Positions 9,644 through 21,569 are shown, counted from the stretch's first letter. The stretch is 64,000 nt of DNA from Tetragonia tetragonoides (GCA_038025085.1 CM076140.1:32785501-32849500); one strand, 5' to 3'. Translations and numbers: made by a program. Notes: generated by a model from the letters alone, not told the origin.

Positions 9644-12386
9644 AGTCGTGAACAATGCGAGTATCTACAGGGGGCTGTCGTTCGTGTCCCTGTGAACAGC
9701 CTGTTCTCGAGAAGTTGAATAGAGTCGAAGTTTCCTAGTGTGCAAGTCTAGTTGAATCTAGTCAAGTTTAATGATGTCTAGTTTGTCTTCTAAATTCGTC
9801 CATAGAGTCTAGCTTACTTCTCGTGTAATGCTTTTCTTCGATTCAATAAAGATTGCATTCTGATTCCCATCATTGTTCTTTGTTCAATTCTATGACGGAA
9901 TAAAAAAAAAAATCAAAAAAATAAAATTTCAAAAGAAAGCCTTCATTGTGGAAAACATCAAACAAAAACTCCCTAATGATCATCCCCATAGAGGACATAC
10001 AGTTGAACCGTTCGTACTGAGGACAGGAGGCATTCATTTGGCACCTCACATCAATTTCCTTTACTACCCTATGCATCATTACCACTTGCAACCCTTTGAG
10101 CCTTAAACACATAGCCTTTCATTTCTTAACCACATCATCCTTACCCGGGGAATGGGTGTGTGCGACATGGGAATAGAAGCAACCTTCTAGGCAAGATGGA
10201 TCGACCTACAAAAAGAGCCACCGAGAGAAATACCAAAAAGAAGAGAGAACACGAAAGTTCAAGAACAATAACAAAAAAAAAAAACCAAAAGAGAAAAAAA
10301 GTCGAGAGCGATCAAAGATCCAAAAAAGTGCAAACACTTCAAGCACAACCAAACAATGGCCTTACCTAAACATAGGTCTCTTAGCCACCTTGCCCAGATC
10401 ACAAGCTTCTATACCATCTAGCATACTTTAGAGAGGGGATTTACATTGGGTTTATTTGAGCCTTTATCCTTTCTTTGACACCTCAACCCAGCCTGACATT
10501 ACAACCCAAAAGCCCTCCAAGAGGTACGACCATTCAATTGTATAGCCCTGAACTACATTGGCCTGATTCCACAAACTGGATACGTATGAAACCTCAAGGA
10601 GGTCCGGCCACGACAACCACTTTGTCACATGATCATAAGGAGTTTTCCCATTCCACCATTCTCATCTAAGGCTAAAAAAAAAATGAGCCAGGTAGGTTGA
10701 AAACCCGAAAGGGCGGCCTAGGCAAAAGTTAGGGCAAAAAAAAAAAATATAATATAAAACAAATTCAATATCTTGATGCAACTTAAATTTCTGAGGATTT
10801 AGAGTATTGTTTCTCATGTAAGCGCTCTTTGGTCAGTCGTCTAGAGGTCATACTCATCGCTTTTCTTGTAGGCTTGCGCATAGACTTCCCAACTGAGGGC
10901 TTTTTCACAATGAGTCGGTTCTTTGTCCGCTACGTTCCAAGTTGTCCATTCCATCCCAATACCTTAAGTTAGGATATTTTGTACCGCTGCATCAACACCC
11001 ATAGCTCCTCGAGTAGGTCATAAACATCAAGAAACACACATCAAACTGGAGGCTGATTTTCCCTTGACTGCACCCAGTCTTGTCCACTTGTCTCTTACTC
11101 TGTCAAGATCACCACAGGAATGAAATTCTTGATCACAAAAACTTTTCCCATATGAAGACCCTTTTCAGACCCTATAGGAGAGTTGTGCATGGTAGGCTAG
11201 GCCGCATGGAGCTGTGAGTCCATAGAGTCTGCATACATTATATTTGCATAAGTACTAGAGTCGCCTTCAAAGGCATGCATGTGACCTTCCGACTACAACC
11301 AAGAATGGAAATAACCTTCCAACAACAGCCAAGCGCGCAGGCCCCTGCTTTCCCCAGACTTTATTCCAGCTCAGAAGCCGTTACTCCAGTTCGTTTGCGG
11401 CAAATATCAGTACCAAGCACGCGGGAGCGAAGCACTCTGGCCCACAAGTTCAAATTCGACAGTTGGCCTATTTACGATACCAACTATTTTCAGGTAAAAC
11501 TAACCCGTTTATTTTTGCAGGTCTCCGGATACTGAAACTCGGATCTACACTACGACGACTCTTACCGCCCAGAGCACCCAAAATTATTTTAAGCCCAGAA
11601 AACATATTGGCCTTACTAAACAACACAATATTACAAATTTTTGGGGTCAGTCCCTCTGCGAAATTACAAATTTTTGGGGTCTGTCCCTTTGCGAAATTAC
11701 AAACTTTTGGGGTCTGTCCCTCTGCGAAATTACAAATTTTTGGCGTCAGTCCCTCTGCGAGGTTACAAATTTTTGGGGTCAGTCCCTCTGCGAAGTTACA
11801 AATTTTTGGGGACAGTCAATGACCGCTTAAGCTATTGCGGTTAAACTGCCCCTTCTACGAGGTTACTTATTTTAATGTCATCAATGATTGCTTAAACTGT
11901 TGCGGTTATATCGTCCATTATTTTTTATATGTTTCAGTCAATGATTGCTTAAGCTATTGCATTTAAACTGTTCATATGTCCTAACCACTTTATGGCCGAT
12001 TATTTTTAATCACGCTTATCTCGTTGACTTTTTCGTTTCTTATAACAGGGACGGAATCTCGACACCCGCCGAGTGGTGTTTAGTCACTGTTTGTCGAAGC
12101 ACTCCGCGTTGATCATTCTGAAAGTATTACTAACTTTTTCATTCACTCTGAATACAGGTCCCCAACAGACGTTTAGACCATCTACGAGCGGTGTTCTATC
12201 CTGCTACCATAACCTTTATTTTTCTCTTGTGTTCAAAGAGATGAAATCATAGCACACTACGAGCGTGTTCCAACCCAGGTTTGTCTTCATATGCATGCAT
12301 ACTGTACACTCTCACACACCATGTGCACATTAGCATCCTTCATGTCGCCTTCGGAGTGCTTTGATCTTCGCTTTTACTCAAACTCG
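9644..12386 (+). other. 3' noncoding region of gag-only element
   Basis: No credible gene. From left: a repeat of the post-gag segment (to about 10010, with AATAAA near 9846); a block shared with other elements (10029-10105); a low-complexity A-rich part (10160-10360, 10670-10760); a stretch near 10680-10735 that matches 33365-33415 in reverse; an unrecognised region to 11240; and a region shared with 7860-9400 and 36360-37745 in reverse, holding the tandem repeats at 11632-11985. Confidence 0.6.
11632..11816 (+). repeat. Tandem repeat, about 33-bp unit
   Basis: Five to six units of TTACAAATTTTTGGGGTC plus CAGTCCCTCTGCGAAA with few differences. It lies in the hypervariable region before the 3' LTR, just before a piece of the 70-bp repeat family. 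Confidence 0.85.
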
Positions 12387-12403
12387 ATCAAAGTGGGGGC
12401 TTC
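12387..12403 (+). other. Polypurine tract
   Basis: ATCAAAGTGGGGGCTTC ends exactly at the LTR start TGTAGACGCC. The same tract precedes the LTRs at 24251, 32148 and (as ATCAAAGTGGGCGCTGA) 36337 on the minus strand, which fixes the orientation of all of them. Confidence 0.85.
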
Positions 12404-13675
12404 TGTAGACGCCAAAAAAGCGCCTTCAGATTTCTCCGCAAAAGCCCGATGATGAAAGGAGTAATTTATAAACATGAACTGCTACTTTTGCTTTAATAGT
12501 TAAGATAAGGCCTCAGGTTTTTCCTCCAAACACTCCTTCATTCCATTTCATTCAGAAGCCCCGTTCAAGAGCTTTCCAACGACACGTCTAACGCCTTTTT
12601 CGATTCCCGATCGCCAAGTTGCGATTTAGGGGTAGAACCGTCTTTTACCGTCCAAGGATAAAATGGTCTTTTCATATTTTTCGGAATACTAAAATCCCTC
12701 CGGAAAATAAAAATAGACTGGATGTCGTCATTATGACGACATCCAGCTGGCTGGTGAGAGCCGTCAGCGGCCCTGGAATAAGTCCTAGGGCCGCTAGCGG
12801 CGCTGACCAGTTTCCCAGGGCCGCTAGAGGCCCTAACCTTGCTTCTGGCCCGACTCATTTTTCAAGCCCAATCCGATTTTCAGCTCATTTTCAGCCGTCC
12901 AACCCTACTTCCCCACGCCTATAAATACAACCCTCCACCATCAGTTCAAAACATACAGTCTACAGTTGACACCCTCTATTCTTAGTAGTATTGACTCTGA
13001 GCTTCTCCCTCTTTCTTCCATAACCAATTTTATTCTATTGTCGGGGGTATTGACACCGAGCTTCCCCCTCTAGCTTTACTTGAGATCTATTTTTACTATT
13101 CAATTGTCAAATATAGCCTACAGTTCAGGTAGAAATTCCTGAGGGCTCAAATTAAATTAATTGCTTAACTGTTTATTTTCCAATAGTCATAATGTAGATA
13201 TCATGCTAGAATAACGCTTTTATCTCTTCCTAAATATTGTCTGTATGGTCGTCGTAATGCTCAATTTGCCAATCGAATGAATGTCTAAACAAGGGTTAAA
13301 AATAAATGTTGTGATGCTTGTGATGAACCAATTAATAGTCTAAGTCTAGGTTGTTAATCCGGTTTGTGTGGAAATCATGTCTTTAAATTATTAAGCAAAC
13401 TTGAGTTAGTAGAGGCCGTCATAAACGGGTGAGTTGGGTGCCTAACACCTTCCCACCTCGTACCTTCACCCCCGAACCCTTTATTCTTGGGTACTCATAT
13501 GTTCTATATGAGCGGGAGTCTTTCTAAAAACATGATCAGTTCACTTATCGCGCTATTGGGTTGTCTTTACAAAATCTTTTCTAACTCGATGGTTCCTTAA
13601 AGTTATCTAAAGCCCCAGCTTACAATTTTTCTATAAGGACGCACTCCGTGGCCGTAGAAGTCCCGGGTCCTTACA
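12404..13675 (+). repeat. 3' LTR of Tat-like element
   Basis: TGTAGACGCC to CCTTACA, 1272 bases, after a PPT and without a PBS downstream, so a 3' LTR. It carries a 25-base palindrome (12720-12744), GCCGCTAGCGGC (12790-12801) with flanking half-matches, TATA (12920-12927) and a CT-rich transcribed part. It ends about 430 bases before the likely TATA box of the GATL gene, on the same strand, so read-through or LTR influence on that gene is possible. Confidence 0.85.
12720..12744. promoter_or_regulatory. 25-base palindrome in LTR U3
   Basis: GGATGTCGTCAT, one T, then the exact reverse complement of the first half. It holds two inverted TGACG words, the core of plant TGA-type bZIP sites. Copies lie at 35997-36021 (one mismatch) and 19-43 (imperfect). 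Confidence 0.7.
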
Positions 13676-14308
13676 CATTGGTGACCACGGTGCCGGACTT
13701 CATGCCATCAAAAAGGTTAATAACGAAGTAGAAATGACAGATATGAGATGGTGGTGGAGATATGAGATCGTGGAGATATGAGAAGATGATGTGGGCTAAC
13801 AACGATGACGGTGAGAGACAATGACATATCACTGTGATGGTGGTCTCTCCTCTCAGTGACAACCTCTATGTTACTGAATGTAAATAATGCTTGTCAAAAG
13901 CTAAAGAGGGGTATTTGTAAAAGGAAAGTATAATTATTATGATAAACTTTTTGACTATGTAATTAATAGATGAAAAATAAATTAATAAAATACACTCAAA
14001 TTTAATCATATAATACTAAGGTAGGAAACACACATACTGTCCTATCCCTATAATATCCGTCAACCTAGAGAAGCTAGATTTAAGGGATCTAAATTTCATG
14101 TTTTTGCTATAAAAAGCATTATATTTAGTCAAAAGTAAGTTTGTTCTCATTTTTCGTCCTCAAAATGACACCCTTACTATTATTACCAATAATTTAAATG
14201 CTCTCCCTAGATTTTTCCTTTACCATGCTCTTTTCAATGGCTTTCCCTTGCCTTACTTGTGTCAAAATATTCTAAATAATATAGTTAGGAAACACAATTA
14301 GTGACGGG
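13676..14308 (+). promoter_or_regulatory. Region upstream of GATL gene, with TATA box
   Basis: Unique, AT-rich sequence between the 3' LTR and the GATL start codon. TATAAAAAG at 14108-14116 is a good TATA box about 200 bases before the ATG. A short region (13735-13790) repeats GAGATATGAGA. Nothing else was recognised. Confidence 0.5.
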
Positions 14309-15367
14309 ATGGCCTTATGGAGCATTTCCTTCCCTCGTCCACTCCTTGGCCTCCTGTCTTTTCTTCTTCTTCACCCTATTACCACCACCACGGTTGTTGA
14401 GGGTATACGCATTGGAATTATTCGACGCCCTTCAATTGATGCCCCAATTTTTCGAGAAGCTACATCCTTTTCGAATGACAAAACATGTGGGACTCGCGAA
14501 GTTGATACAATCCATATTTCCATGACCCTTGATGCAAACTGTCATAGAGGGACTATGGCAGCTGTTTTCTCTATTTTGCAACATTCTACTTGTCCCGAGA
14601 ATTTTTTTTTCCATTTGCTTTCAGCAAGGTATGAACCTGAGATATACGCAAGCATAACTTCTACCTTTCCATACCTGAATTTCAAGGTGTATCGTTTTGA
14701 TTCCAATCGAGTACGAGGAAAGATATCAAAATCTATCAGACAAGCCTTGGATCAACCCTTAAACTATGCAAGAATTTATTTAGCAGATATTCTCCCTTCC
14801 ACGGTGAATCGAGTAATTTATTTGGATTCTGACATCATTGTAGTTGATGACATATCAAAGTTGTGGGAGGTTGACTTGGGTAAAAAAGTAGTTGCTGCAC
14901 CTGAATATTTCCATACGAATTTTACAGCTTATTTTACAAAGGCATTTTGGTCAGATCCCATATTAGCAAAGACCTTCGTAGGGAGAAAACCGTATTATTT
15001 TAATACTGGGGTGATGGTACTGGATGTTAACAAATGGAAAAGAGAAGGGTACACACAGAAAGTGGAAGAGTGGATGATTGTACAAAAACTTAAGAGAATT
15101 TATCATTTAGGGTCTTTGCCACCTTTTTTGCTTATTTTTGCAGGAAACATAAAAGTTGTTGATCATAGATGGAATCAACATGGGCCTGGTGGTGACAACT
15201 TTGAAGGTAAGTGTAGGAGCCTTCATCCCGGGCCCATTAGCCTACTACATTGGAGTGGAAAAGGAAAGCCATGGTTGAGGTTGGACTCACGAAAGCCTTA
15301 TCCAATGGATCATTTATGGGCACCATACGACCTTTATCATTCATCAAGAACTTGGTTAGAAGATTAA
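14309..15367 (+). CDS. GATL: GATL-type GT8 glycosyltransferase (PARVUS/GATL family)
   Basis: A complete, uninterrupted 352-residue frame. A hydrophobic N-terminus (about residues 8-24) looks like a signal peptide or anchor for the Golgi/ER lumen. GT8 features follow: the nucleotide-sugar and metal-binding DSD at 173-175 in YLDSDIIVVDD, FNTGVMVLD at 231-239, GSLPPFLLIFAGN at 268-280, HRWNQHG at 286-292 and HWSGKGKPW at 314-322; the last His is expected to bind metal. Length, lack of introns and motifs fit the GALACTURONOSYLTRANSFERASE-LIKE family, which acts in pectin and xylan synthesis (PARVUS/GATL1 in the xylan reducing-end sequence). The exact acceptor cannot be told from sequence. It sits alone between retrotransposons and shows no damage. 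Confidence 0.9.
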   Translation: MALWSISFPRPLLGLLSFLLLHPITTTTVVEGIRIGIIRRPSIDAPIFREATSFSNDKTCGTREVDTIHISMTLDANCHRGTMAAVFSILQHSTCPENFFFHLLSARYEPEIYASITSTFPYLNFKVYRFDSNRVRGKISKSIRQALDQPLNYARIYLADILPSTVNRVIYLDSDIIVVDDISKLWEVDLGKKVVAAPEYFHTNFTAYFTKAFWSDPILAKTFVGRKPYYFNTGVMVLDVNKWKREGYTQKVEEWMIVQKLKRIYHLGSLPPFLLIFAGNIKVVDHRWNQHGPGGDNFEGKCRSLHPGPISLLHWSGKGKPWLRLDSRKPYPMDHLWAPYDLYHSSRTWLED

Positions 15368-16169
15368 GATGTGTGGATGGACATGAAAGGAAATTTCTAG
15401 GTAACAAATACAAAGAGATAGCAAAGGCAACCAAGAATTAATGACTTGAAAATTAGAGAGTAAATTATTTCAAAGAGGATCCTAAATGGGTTTTTTAAGA
15501 TTTTCAGAGATGAATGGAGTAACATATGTTTGTTTCCTCTAACCATATAATTATTGTATACAAATTAGGATATTTTTTCTTCTCTTCATAACTAGAAATT
15601 TTTTATCTCTTTATGTGAGAGAGTTTATTCGCATTTTGTTATTTTAGATATGTACATTTGTTGATAATCATATTATTAGCTTTCATCTCTAGCTTATCAT
15701 GGAAAGGTGGTACGTATTTGTATGTACATGACTTTTTCCTTTTTTTTTTATAATATTTGTTAACTATGGTAGTGAAAGATTGAAGAACAACAATGGAATT
15801 AAATTTATCACTGAATTTATATCTATAAGAGTGAGAAAATGAAAACAAATGGTTGCTTCAAGTTCAATTATGAATACGTTGTTATTTTTTTTCTGCCTTA
15901 TTAAAATTGATATGTAAAATAGTAGAAATTATAAAAGTTGGAGAAGAGAGCTACAAGTTTTTCTTTTGATGGTAATTCTTAAAAAAGTACATCAGAATTT
16001 GAGACATGTTTAGAAATACTATACATTATAACAACTAATCATAAAGAAGTGCGATAAAAGCAATAGTAATCCTACTTTTAAGATAGAAAAATTGTAATAG
16101 TAATAATTAAATAGAAAAGGCTTTTTGACTCGTGTTGTAGTACCTAGTATTTTTATATCATTTCTAATT

Positions 16170-16355
16170 GTAAAAATAATATTAATAATAATAAATAAAT
16201 AAATTAGTCTATCATTTCTAATTGTAGTACCTAGGCACTGATATGATTTATATTACTAATAATGTCTTTGTATTATTAAATGTTATTATCATTCAATGAT
16301 CATGTGTAGCTTGCCTATTGTTAAGAAATTTTAGCTAGTTCTAGGTAAAGAAATG
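16170..16355 (+). repeat. Dispersed direct duplication, copy 1
   Basis: Shares with 16880-17060 the words AATTAGTCTATCATTT, CTGATATGATTTATATTACT, AATGTCTTTGTAT and CAATGATCATGTG..GCTTGCCTA, in the same order and orientation, with clear divergence. The copies are about 700 bases apart. Confidence 0.75.
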
Positions 16356-16879
16356 ATCATGTATATGTTGATTAGAAAAATCATTATAAAAGATACGAGT
16401 GATCTACTAAATGGAAACCTATTTTTCATCCACTAGTGTGACTATGTTAGTTCCAATTAGGAATCATTGGAAATGCCACACGTGTTAGTGGACTATATGA
16501 GCATGTCCCGTGATTTCGTTTTGAGGCTAGTGTTGGATATTTGACCATTTGTCTGAATGGTGAATCATGTTCTAGTATATGGATGCGTACCTACCAATAC
16601 TTGTAAATTGTACTGTTTAGCCTTAGCTTGTTTAAGATAGGCAACAATACTAGTACATAGAAAAATAATGATGATCAAAACGCAGAGGAAGCGTAGTAAC
16701 CTGTTTATAATTGAGTTTTATATGTGATATTGTCACTGTCTCTCTTTTATGTTGTTGATTTATGACAATAAAAATATTTTAAGAGGGATAAATTGTGAAA
16801 CCCAATCTTTTCAATAACTTCATTTTAAGGACGTTATAACGTAATACTCAAGATTTTGAATATATTTTTTAATTTTAAA

Positions 16880-17060
16880 AAATAAATATTAATAATAATA
16901 ATAAACAAATTAGTCTATCATTTTGTTTCGTACTGATATGATTTATATTACTAGTAATGTCTTTGTATAATTAAATGTTATCCTCATTGAATGATCATGT
17001 GCAGCTTGCCTACCGTTGGGAAACTTTAACTAATTCTAGCGCGAGAAATGATTAATAGAA
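16880..17060 (+). repeat. Dispersed direct duplication, copy 2
   Basis: Second copy of the 16170-16355 segment, ending about 60 bases before the LTR start at 17122. Its origin (old element or local duplication) is not clear. Confidence 0.75.
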
Positions 17061-17121
17061 TTGGAGAATTATTTGAATACCCAAACGAAAGAACCCGTGA
17101 GATCACATTGCTAGCATATGT

Positions 17122-20100
17122 TGTGATACCCAAATATTTTCTATAATTATAATATCCATTATAATTCATTTATAAATAGTTTGGAGATTTAAATCGTATA
17201 TTTATACAATGATTCGATTTATTGAATTAATGCCATAAAAATATTAATTATTATTATGGGAATTTAGTGATTTATATTTATCAAATTGGGGGATTTAATT
17301 AAAGTGTTTTATGTATGAATAAGGGTTATTCATCTTGTTTTAATTAGTTTTAGTTAGCATTTAAATTAGAAAATTATTCCTAAGCCTAGTGAAATTGACT
17401 TTGGTTGACTGGAGACCTATATAAGCAAAAAGATGAGCAATTTCATCAGTTTACAAACCCTCACAAACCTCACATTCCCTCACATTCTCTCTCCTCCCTC
17501 ACGGTTCAATCTTTCTCATATCTCTCTCAACTCTCAGCTGTGTCTCTATCTCTCCTCCCCTTGCTCGGCCGCTCATCGCCGGAGAACCACCAGGAGGCCA
17601 CCGTTGGTGAGCCCTCCACCCTTTCTCTCTGTTTCTTCCTCTTTTTCTCTCTCTTTCTCTCGCTATCACACACTCTCTCTCGCCCTCTATTTCGCTCGCC
17701 GGCGGCCTGGCGCCACTGCCGCCGCCTGGGCAAGCGGTCGATCGACGTGGGCTACACTACCGATCGATCCCCTGCCCCCTCTCTCCTTCTCAGTTGCTCT
17801 CTCTCTCTCTCTCCCCCTTTCGCTCATTTTCTCTCTCTCCATCGTGGCTCCGGCGAGCCACCGGCACCACCACCGGCCTAGGGCGGTCGCCAGTGGCGGA
17901 GCCAGAAATTTTTCTTTTGGGGGGACAAAAATCAAATATTTTACTTACTTAAAATATATTTTTATTTTTTTAATAAAGTAAATCCGAAGAAAATCCTCTT
18001 AAATTAATCCAACAGTAATTAATTTGCTTTTCGTACAACTTGTATGTTTTAAATACATTTTTTTATGAGAGAAAAAATATATATTTACCAATGTAGTTAC
18101 ACTATCAAATTACTATCATAATCTAAAAAATGTATACAAAAATAAAAGCAACAAACTGAAGCCAATAACAAAGTGATTAAAAAAAGCCAGAAAGAGCAAA
18201 GAAACATTACATATGTTTGTATTGTCAAATACAGAGCAAAAATTGAAACTAGTATTGAAGTGGACTAAAGAAAGGACGAAAGGCATACATATTTGGAAAT
18301 CAAAGGAAGAAATGGAATACAAATAAATTAAGTTGCACTGCAACTGCAATCAGAGTAAGAAAAAGAAAGAAAGAATGAGAAGTGGGAAAAGTGCTGTCTA
18401 TGACCTTCGAACATGGAAGGTGTGAGGATTAATGTGTAAAACTCACTTTACCAGTAGAGCGAATTGCAAATAATGTTACTAAATCGCACTTATAATACTT
18501 ATTCGCATTTTGGATGATGGGGGTGGCCATGGCCGACGCTGGCCACCCCTTTCTCCGCCCCTGGCGGTCGCTGGGTGGTGATGGTGCTGATCGGTCCGAC
18601 CATGGGTCCCCTTGTGGGTGACCGTGGTCTAGACATGCACAATAAGTTAGAATTTCGATTTTTAATTTTCGTAATTTAATTAATTCAATTTTTAGCATTT
18701 TTTTAATTGTTTCTATTTTTCTATACTCGTTTGGAACCCGAATCCGGATTTTCGAAAGCCTATATTGATTGAAATAAATCAAGGAATTTAATTAAAATAG
18801 TATATTAATATTTTGCTACTATTTGGATTTTCGGATTTACTGATTAAGTCTCGGTAATTTTATTTAATTAGAACCTAATGGACAAGCATGATCAGGTCGT
18901 GATTTGGAAGCTTACATATTGTTAAGTGAGCATTTGTTAGGTAAGAGATTGTGCCTACCTCCTTCCAAAACCCATAAAAAGATTTTCACTTGTTATGTGC
19001 TAAATGCCTAATTGTTGTGAATTTAATATGCGAAGCATGATTAAATTATATCTTCATTTATTATGAGAACTAGGAATATATTCTTCACTATAATTATGAA
19101 TTATAATGAGTATGTTGAGTTTATGAAGTGTCGTTAATTAATTAGTTCATATGCTAATTATTGAATAAGTATGGTGATGTTGGATTGTTAATATTATTAT
19201 GATATAATATATGTGATAAATGGAATGAGTTATTATTGAGTGCTAATGAACCCCTATTATACCTTGTTGGATGTAGTTGTTGAATAGGAAATTTTCGATA
19301 TCATGTTTTACTGCCAAAGTGCTGCCGAAATCTCATTAGACATATATCGAGCATGATCATTCGTCGTATGCATAAATGTCATTATCGTCGTTACTACTAT
19401 TCATTGTCATAAGCATGAAATGAAGTAGTGAGTCGTGGTCTCGTTGTACCACTAAGTCCACCAATGCAAAATATGTGAATTGAATTGTAAATGATAATAA
19501 GACTCCTAATGGATCCCCACGAGTCGTCGAGCAATCGAGACTGTGTCTAATTCATGTAGTCTAGGGTTGCGTGATTTCCAAGTTACTTATGGAGACCTCG
19601 TAGCGTGTTTGGGATGGATCATTGCCCGTTTTTTAATTCTCTACGTATCGATTATTATGTTAGAGATAGTGTGAGTATACACTAGAGTAAGTTCATGGCA
19701 TGTCAATATCAATCGATGAACATTACGGGTAATCGTTGTTCTATTCGCTCTCTTATTACTCTAATCAAGATGGTTTGTCTAACTGTGTCGAATGATCACT
19801 AAAGCAACAGTTACATGTAAATGAATATTGAGTATGCGTGTGCTTGAATGCATGATTACTTGTACATGCAAATGAATTTCAATGATTCTTCTAAAACCCA
19901 TGTAAGGTTTGCGAAAGTGTTTTTACTACGTATGGACGACGTTTATTCAGTTTATCTGAATTTTGTTTTCTTTTGTTTCTTCTCTTTTCTTCTGTACCTT
20001 GTTTCCGTCACGGAAACCAAAGTGCAGGTGTTGCTGAGTGGGAACGTGTAGCCTTGGAGTTATATGTTGGGCGTGTTCTCTAGACTGGTTATTTCTTTTG

Positions 20101-20383
20101 GATTGTGGGAGTTTTGGTTTGTGCCCTAGAAGGCAATGTTCTAATAATACTTTAATGGACTTAAGTTCACCCATTAGACAACTCTGATATTAATGTTTTA
20201 ATTCGTTTAGTTTGTTTAGTTTGCTTTCTTTGATACCTAGCTTTTCTTTCTGCTTAGTATTTATTCCTTAGCGATAAATGTTGCAGTAACAACCCTCGGG
20301 TTTGGGACAGTTCAGTGGTGTCGAGTCATGTATAATGACGTTGATAGTTCCCAGGAAATCATTGTGAATTCGGGGGTGTTACA
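17122..20383 (+). repeat. 5' LTR of Tekay-like element
   Basis: From TGTGATACCC to GGGTGTTACA, followed by a PBS at 20386. It is the reverse counterpart of the LTRs at 51306-53856 and 60547-63185. TATATAAG lies at 17418-17425, followed by a CT-rich transcribed start. Its 3262 bases include a 673-base MITE; without the MITE and its target duplication it is about 2580 bases, close to the other two. Long LTRs are usual in Tekay/Del chromoviruses. Confidence 0.9.
17891..18563. mobile_element. hAT-type MITE inside the LTR
   Basis: A 673-base insertion with terminal inverted repeats CAGTGGCGGAG and CAGGGGCGGAG (10 of 11 match), flanked by a perfect 8-base target duplication GCGGTCGC (17883-17890 and 18564-18571). 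The inside is AT-rich and encodes no transposase. The 8-base duplication and CAG-type ends indicate the hAT superfamily, non-autonomous. The homologous LTRs at 53100 and 62400 run through this place without the insert. Confidence 0.85.
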
Positions 20384-20385
20384 AA

Positions 20386-20399
20386 TGGTATCAGAGCCC
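20386..20399 (+). other. Primer binding site (tRNA-Met type)
   Basis: TGGTATCAGAGCCC two bases after the LTR end, complementary to the 3' end of initiator tRNA-Met, the usual primer for Tekay and many copia elements. Confidence 0.9.
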
Positions 20400-20574
20400 T
20401 AGGTTTAAAAGGTTGTATAGGATTAATAAATGAATTAATAAAGAATAGTTTCATTTTAGGGAAAATACAATATAATTAAAGTCGTTGAGCGTAGTGGTCC
20501 TAGAAGTCAGGAATTACTTGAAATCACCTTTTTTGTGATTTAAATGTTCTTATTGTTTGATTGTTTTTTTGTAG

Positions 20575-21569
20575 ATGGAAATTACTCGTTTGACCGCGAT
20601 GAAGTCGGTTAAAGGTAGGAAACCGCGAGCTATGATTGTTGCACCTGAGCATGAGGTGGAATACGTGCATTCCTCAGACAACAAACCAATGCACGACGAG
20701 CATGACGAGGCCGCAGCCATGTCAGTGGCGCACGGCCCTGGCACGCACGAGGTGGACCAAGCCACCGTGGACGGTGATCACGATGGTGACGTGCCAATTG
20801 ACATTAACCATGACTTGGAAGCTAATGAGTATCCTGAGTATGAGGAGGAACCTACCGAGTCCGAACCTGAGGCTGACGATGCTCCTGCTGACGAGCCAAA
20901 CGTTGAGCCTAACCCTGTTGATCTCGATATGTGATTTGAGTATGGAGCTGGAGTCCCTGATTCACCTAGCATGCCAGACTTAGAGGATATTGGTGATGCA
21001 AGCGACAACAACACTGTACCGCCTTCACCTCCTACTGATGTGTCTCCTCCTGTGGAGCCGTTCTTTTCCACTGATGCCGAGTTAGATGACATCCGTGACT
21101 ACATTCATCATGCATACATTGTGATTGAGCGTTATGAGTGTGAGAACCGGACGAGGATACACCAAGGTTTTTGGGTAGAACTCTTACTTGCTGGCTTACC
21201 CAACATGCATCCTTGGAGAGCTCTCAAGGAGAACTACGACGATGTGGTACTGAAGAGTGGCTACATCAACGATGAGAAGTACGGAAACGGTGAACGATGG
21301 GCGCTATGTTTCAATGGTGTTGGCAATGAGCTATACTTGTCTGAGTTTGAGTTGAAGGTTAACCATGTCTTAGTGCCTCCTCCAAAGGACATCTGTGAGA
21401 GTTGTTGGTCGAAGAAGCGCAAGCTTTTGGATAACTTTAGAAGGCGCTTCATGCCTCAAAGTTTAGAGACTACGCGTATCCTTACACGCCATGTAAGGAG
21501 ATGAAGCCAAGGTGGAAGGATGACTATGATACACCTCTTGGATCGAAGAAAATCCCCAACGATGTTTAG
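20575..21569 (+). pseudogene. Accessory leader ORF of Tekay-like element, broken
   Basis: Homologue of the intact ORF at 59416-60354, in the same place after the PBS and before where gag should be. The frame opens at an ATG directly after TTTTTTTGTAG, is cut by one in-frame TGA (20932-20934), and a one-base shift near 21458 moves the C-terminus to another frame ending about 21569. The acidic N-terminal part is variable. The C-terminal part keeps VEPFFSTDAELDDIR, VELLLAGLPNMHPW, KVNHVLVPPPKDIC and a CxxC (CESCW) followed by basic residues. No known domain was recognised. Confidence 0.75.

Larger units (their letters stand above)
1933..13675 (+). mobile_element. Gag-only Tat-like LTR retrotransposon, rearranged
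   Basis: A plus-strand element with 5' LTR (1933-3489), PBS (3491-3508), long leader, truncated gag (4916-5866), a noncoding 3' part, PPT (about 12387-12403) and 3' LTR (12404-13675). No protease, RT or integrase is encoded, so it would need trans-acting enzymes. The body is interrupted by an inverted copy of itself (about 6235-9400), after which a second 3' piece of gag appears (9408-9643). The flanking 5-mers (CTTCT left, CATTG right) do not match, so no target duplication supports one clean insertion. The pair of LTRs may instead belong to two elements fused by rearrangement. Confidence 0.65.
15368..17121. other. AT-rich sequence downstream of GATL
   Basis: No gene recognised. It would hold the GATL 3' UTR. 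From 16140 it has short ATTAATAATAATAA-type repeats and one duplicated segment (16170-16355 and 16880-17060). It ends at the start of the Tekay-like LTR. Confidence 0.5.

Noticed and set aside
13671..13862. Minus-strand 63-codon frame before GATL
   Set aside because: Short, low-complexity, no homologue recognised.
20386..20399. tRNA gene remnant (also 48999 and 60531)
   Set aside because: Only the 12-14 bases complementary to the tRNA-Met end are present, directly next to LTRs; these are primer binding sites.
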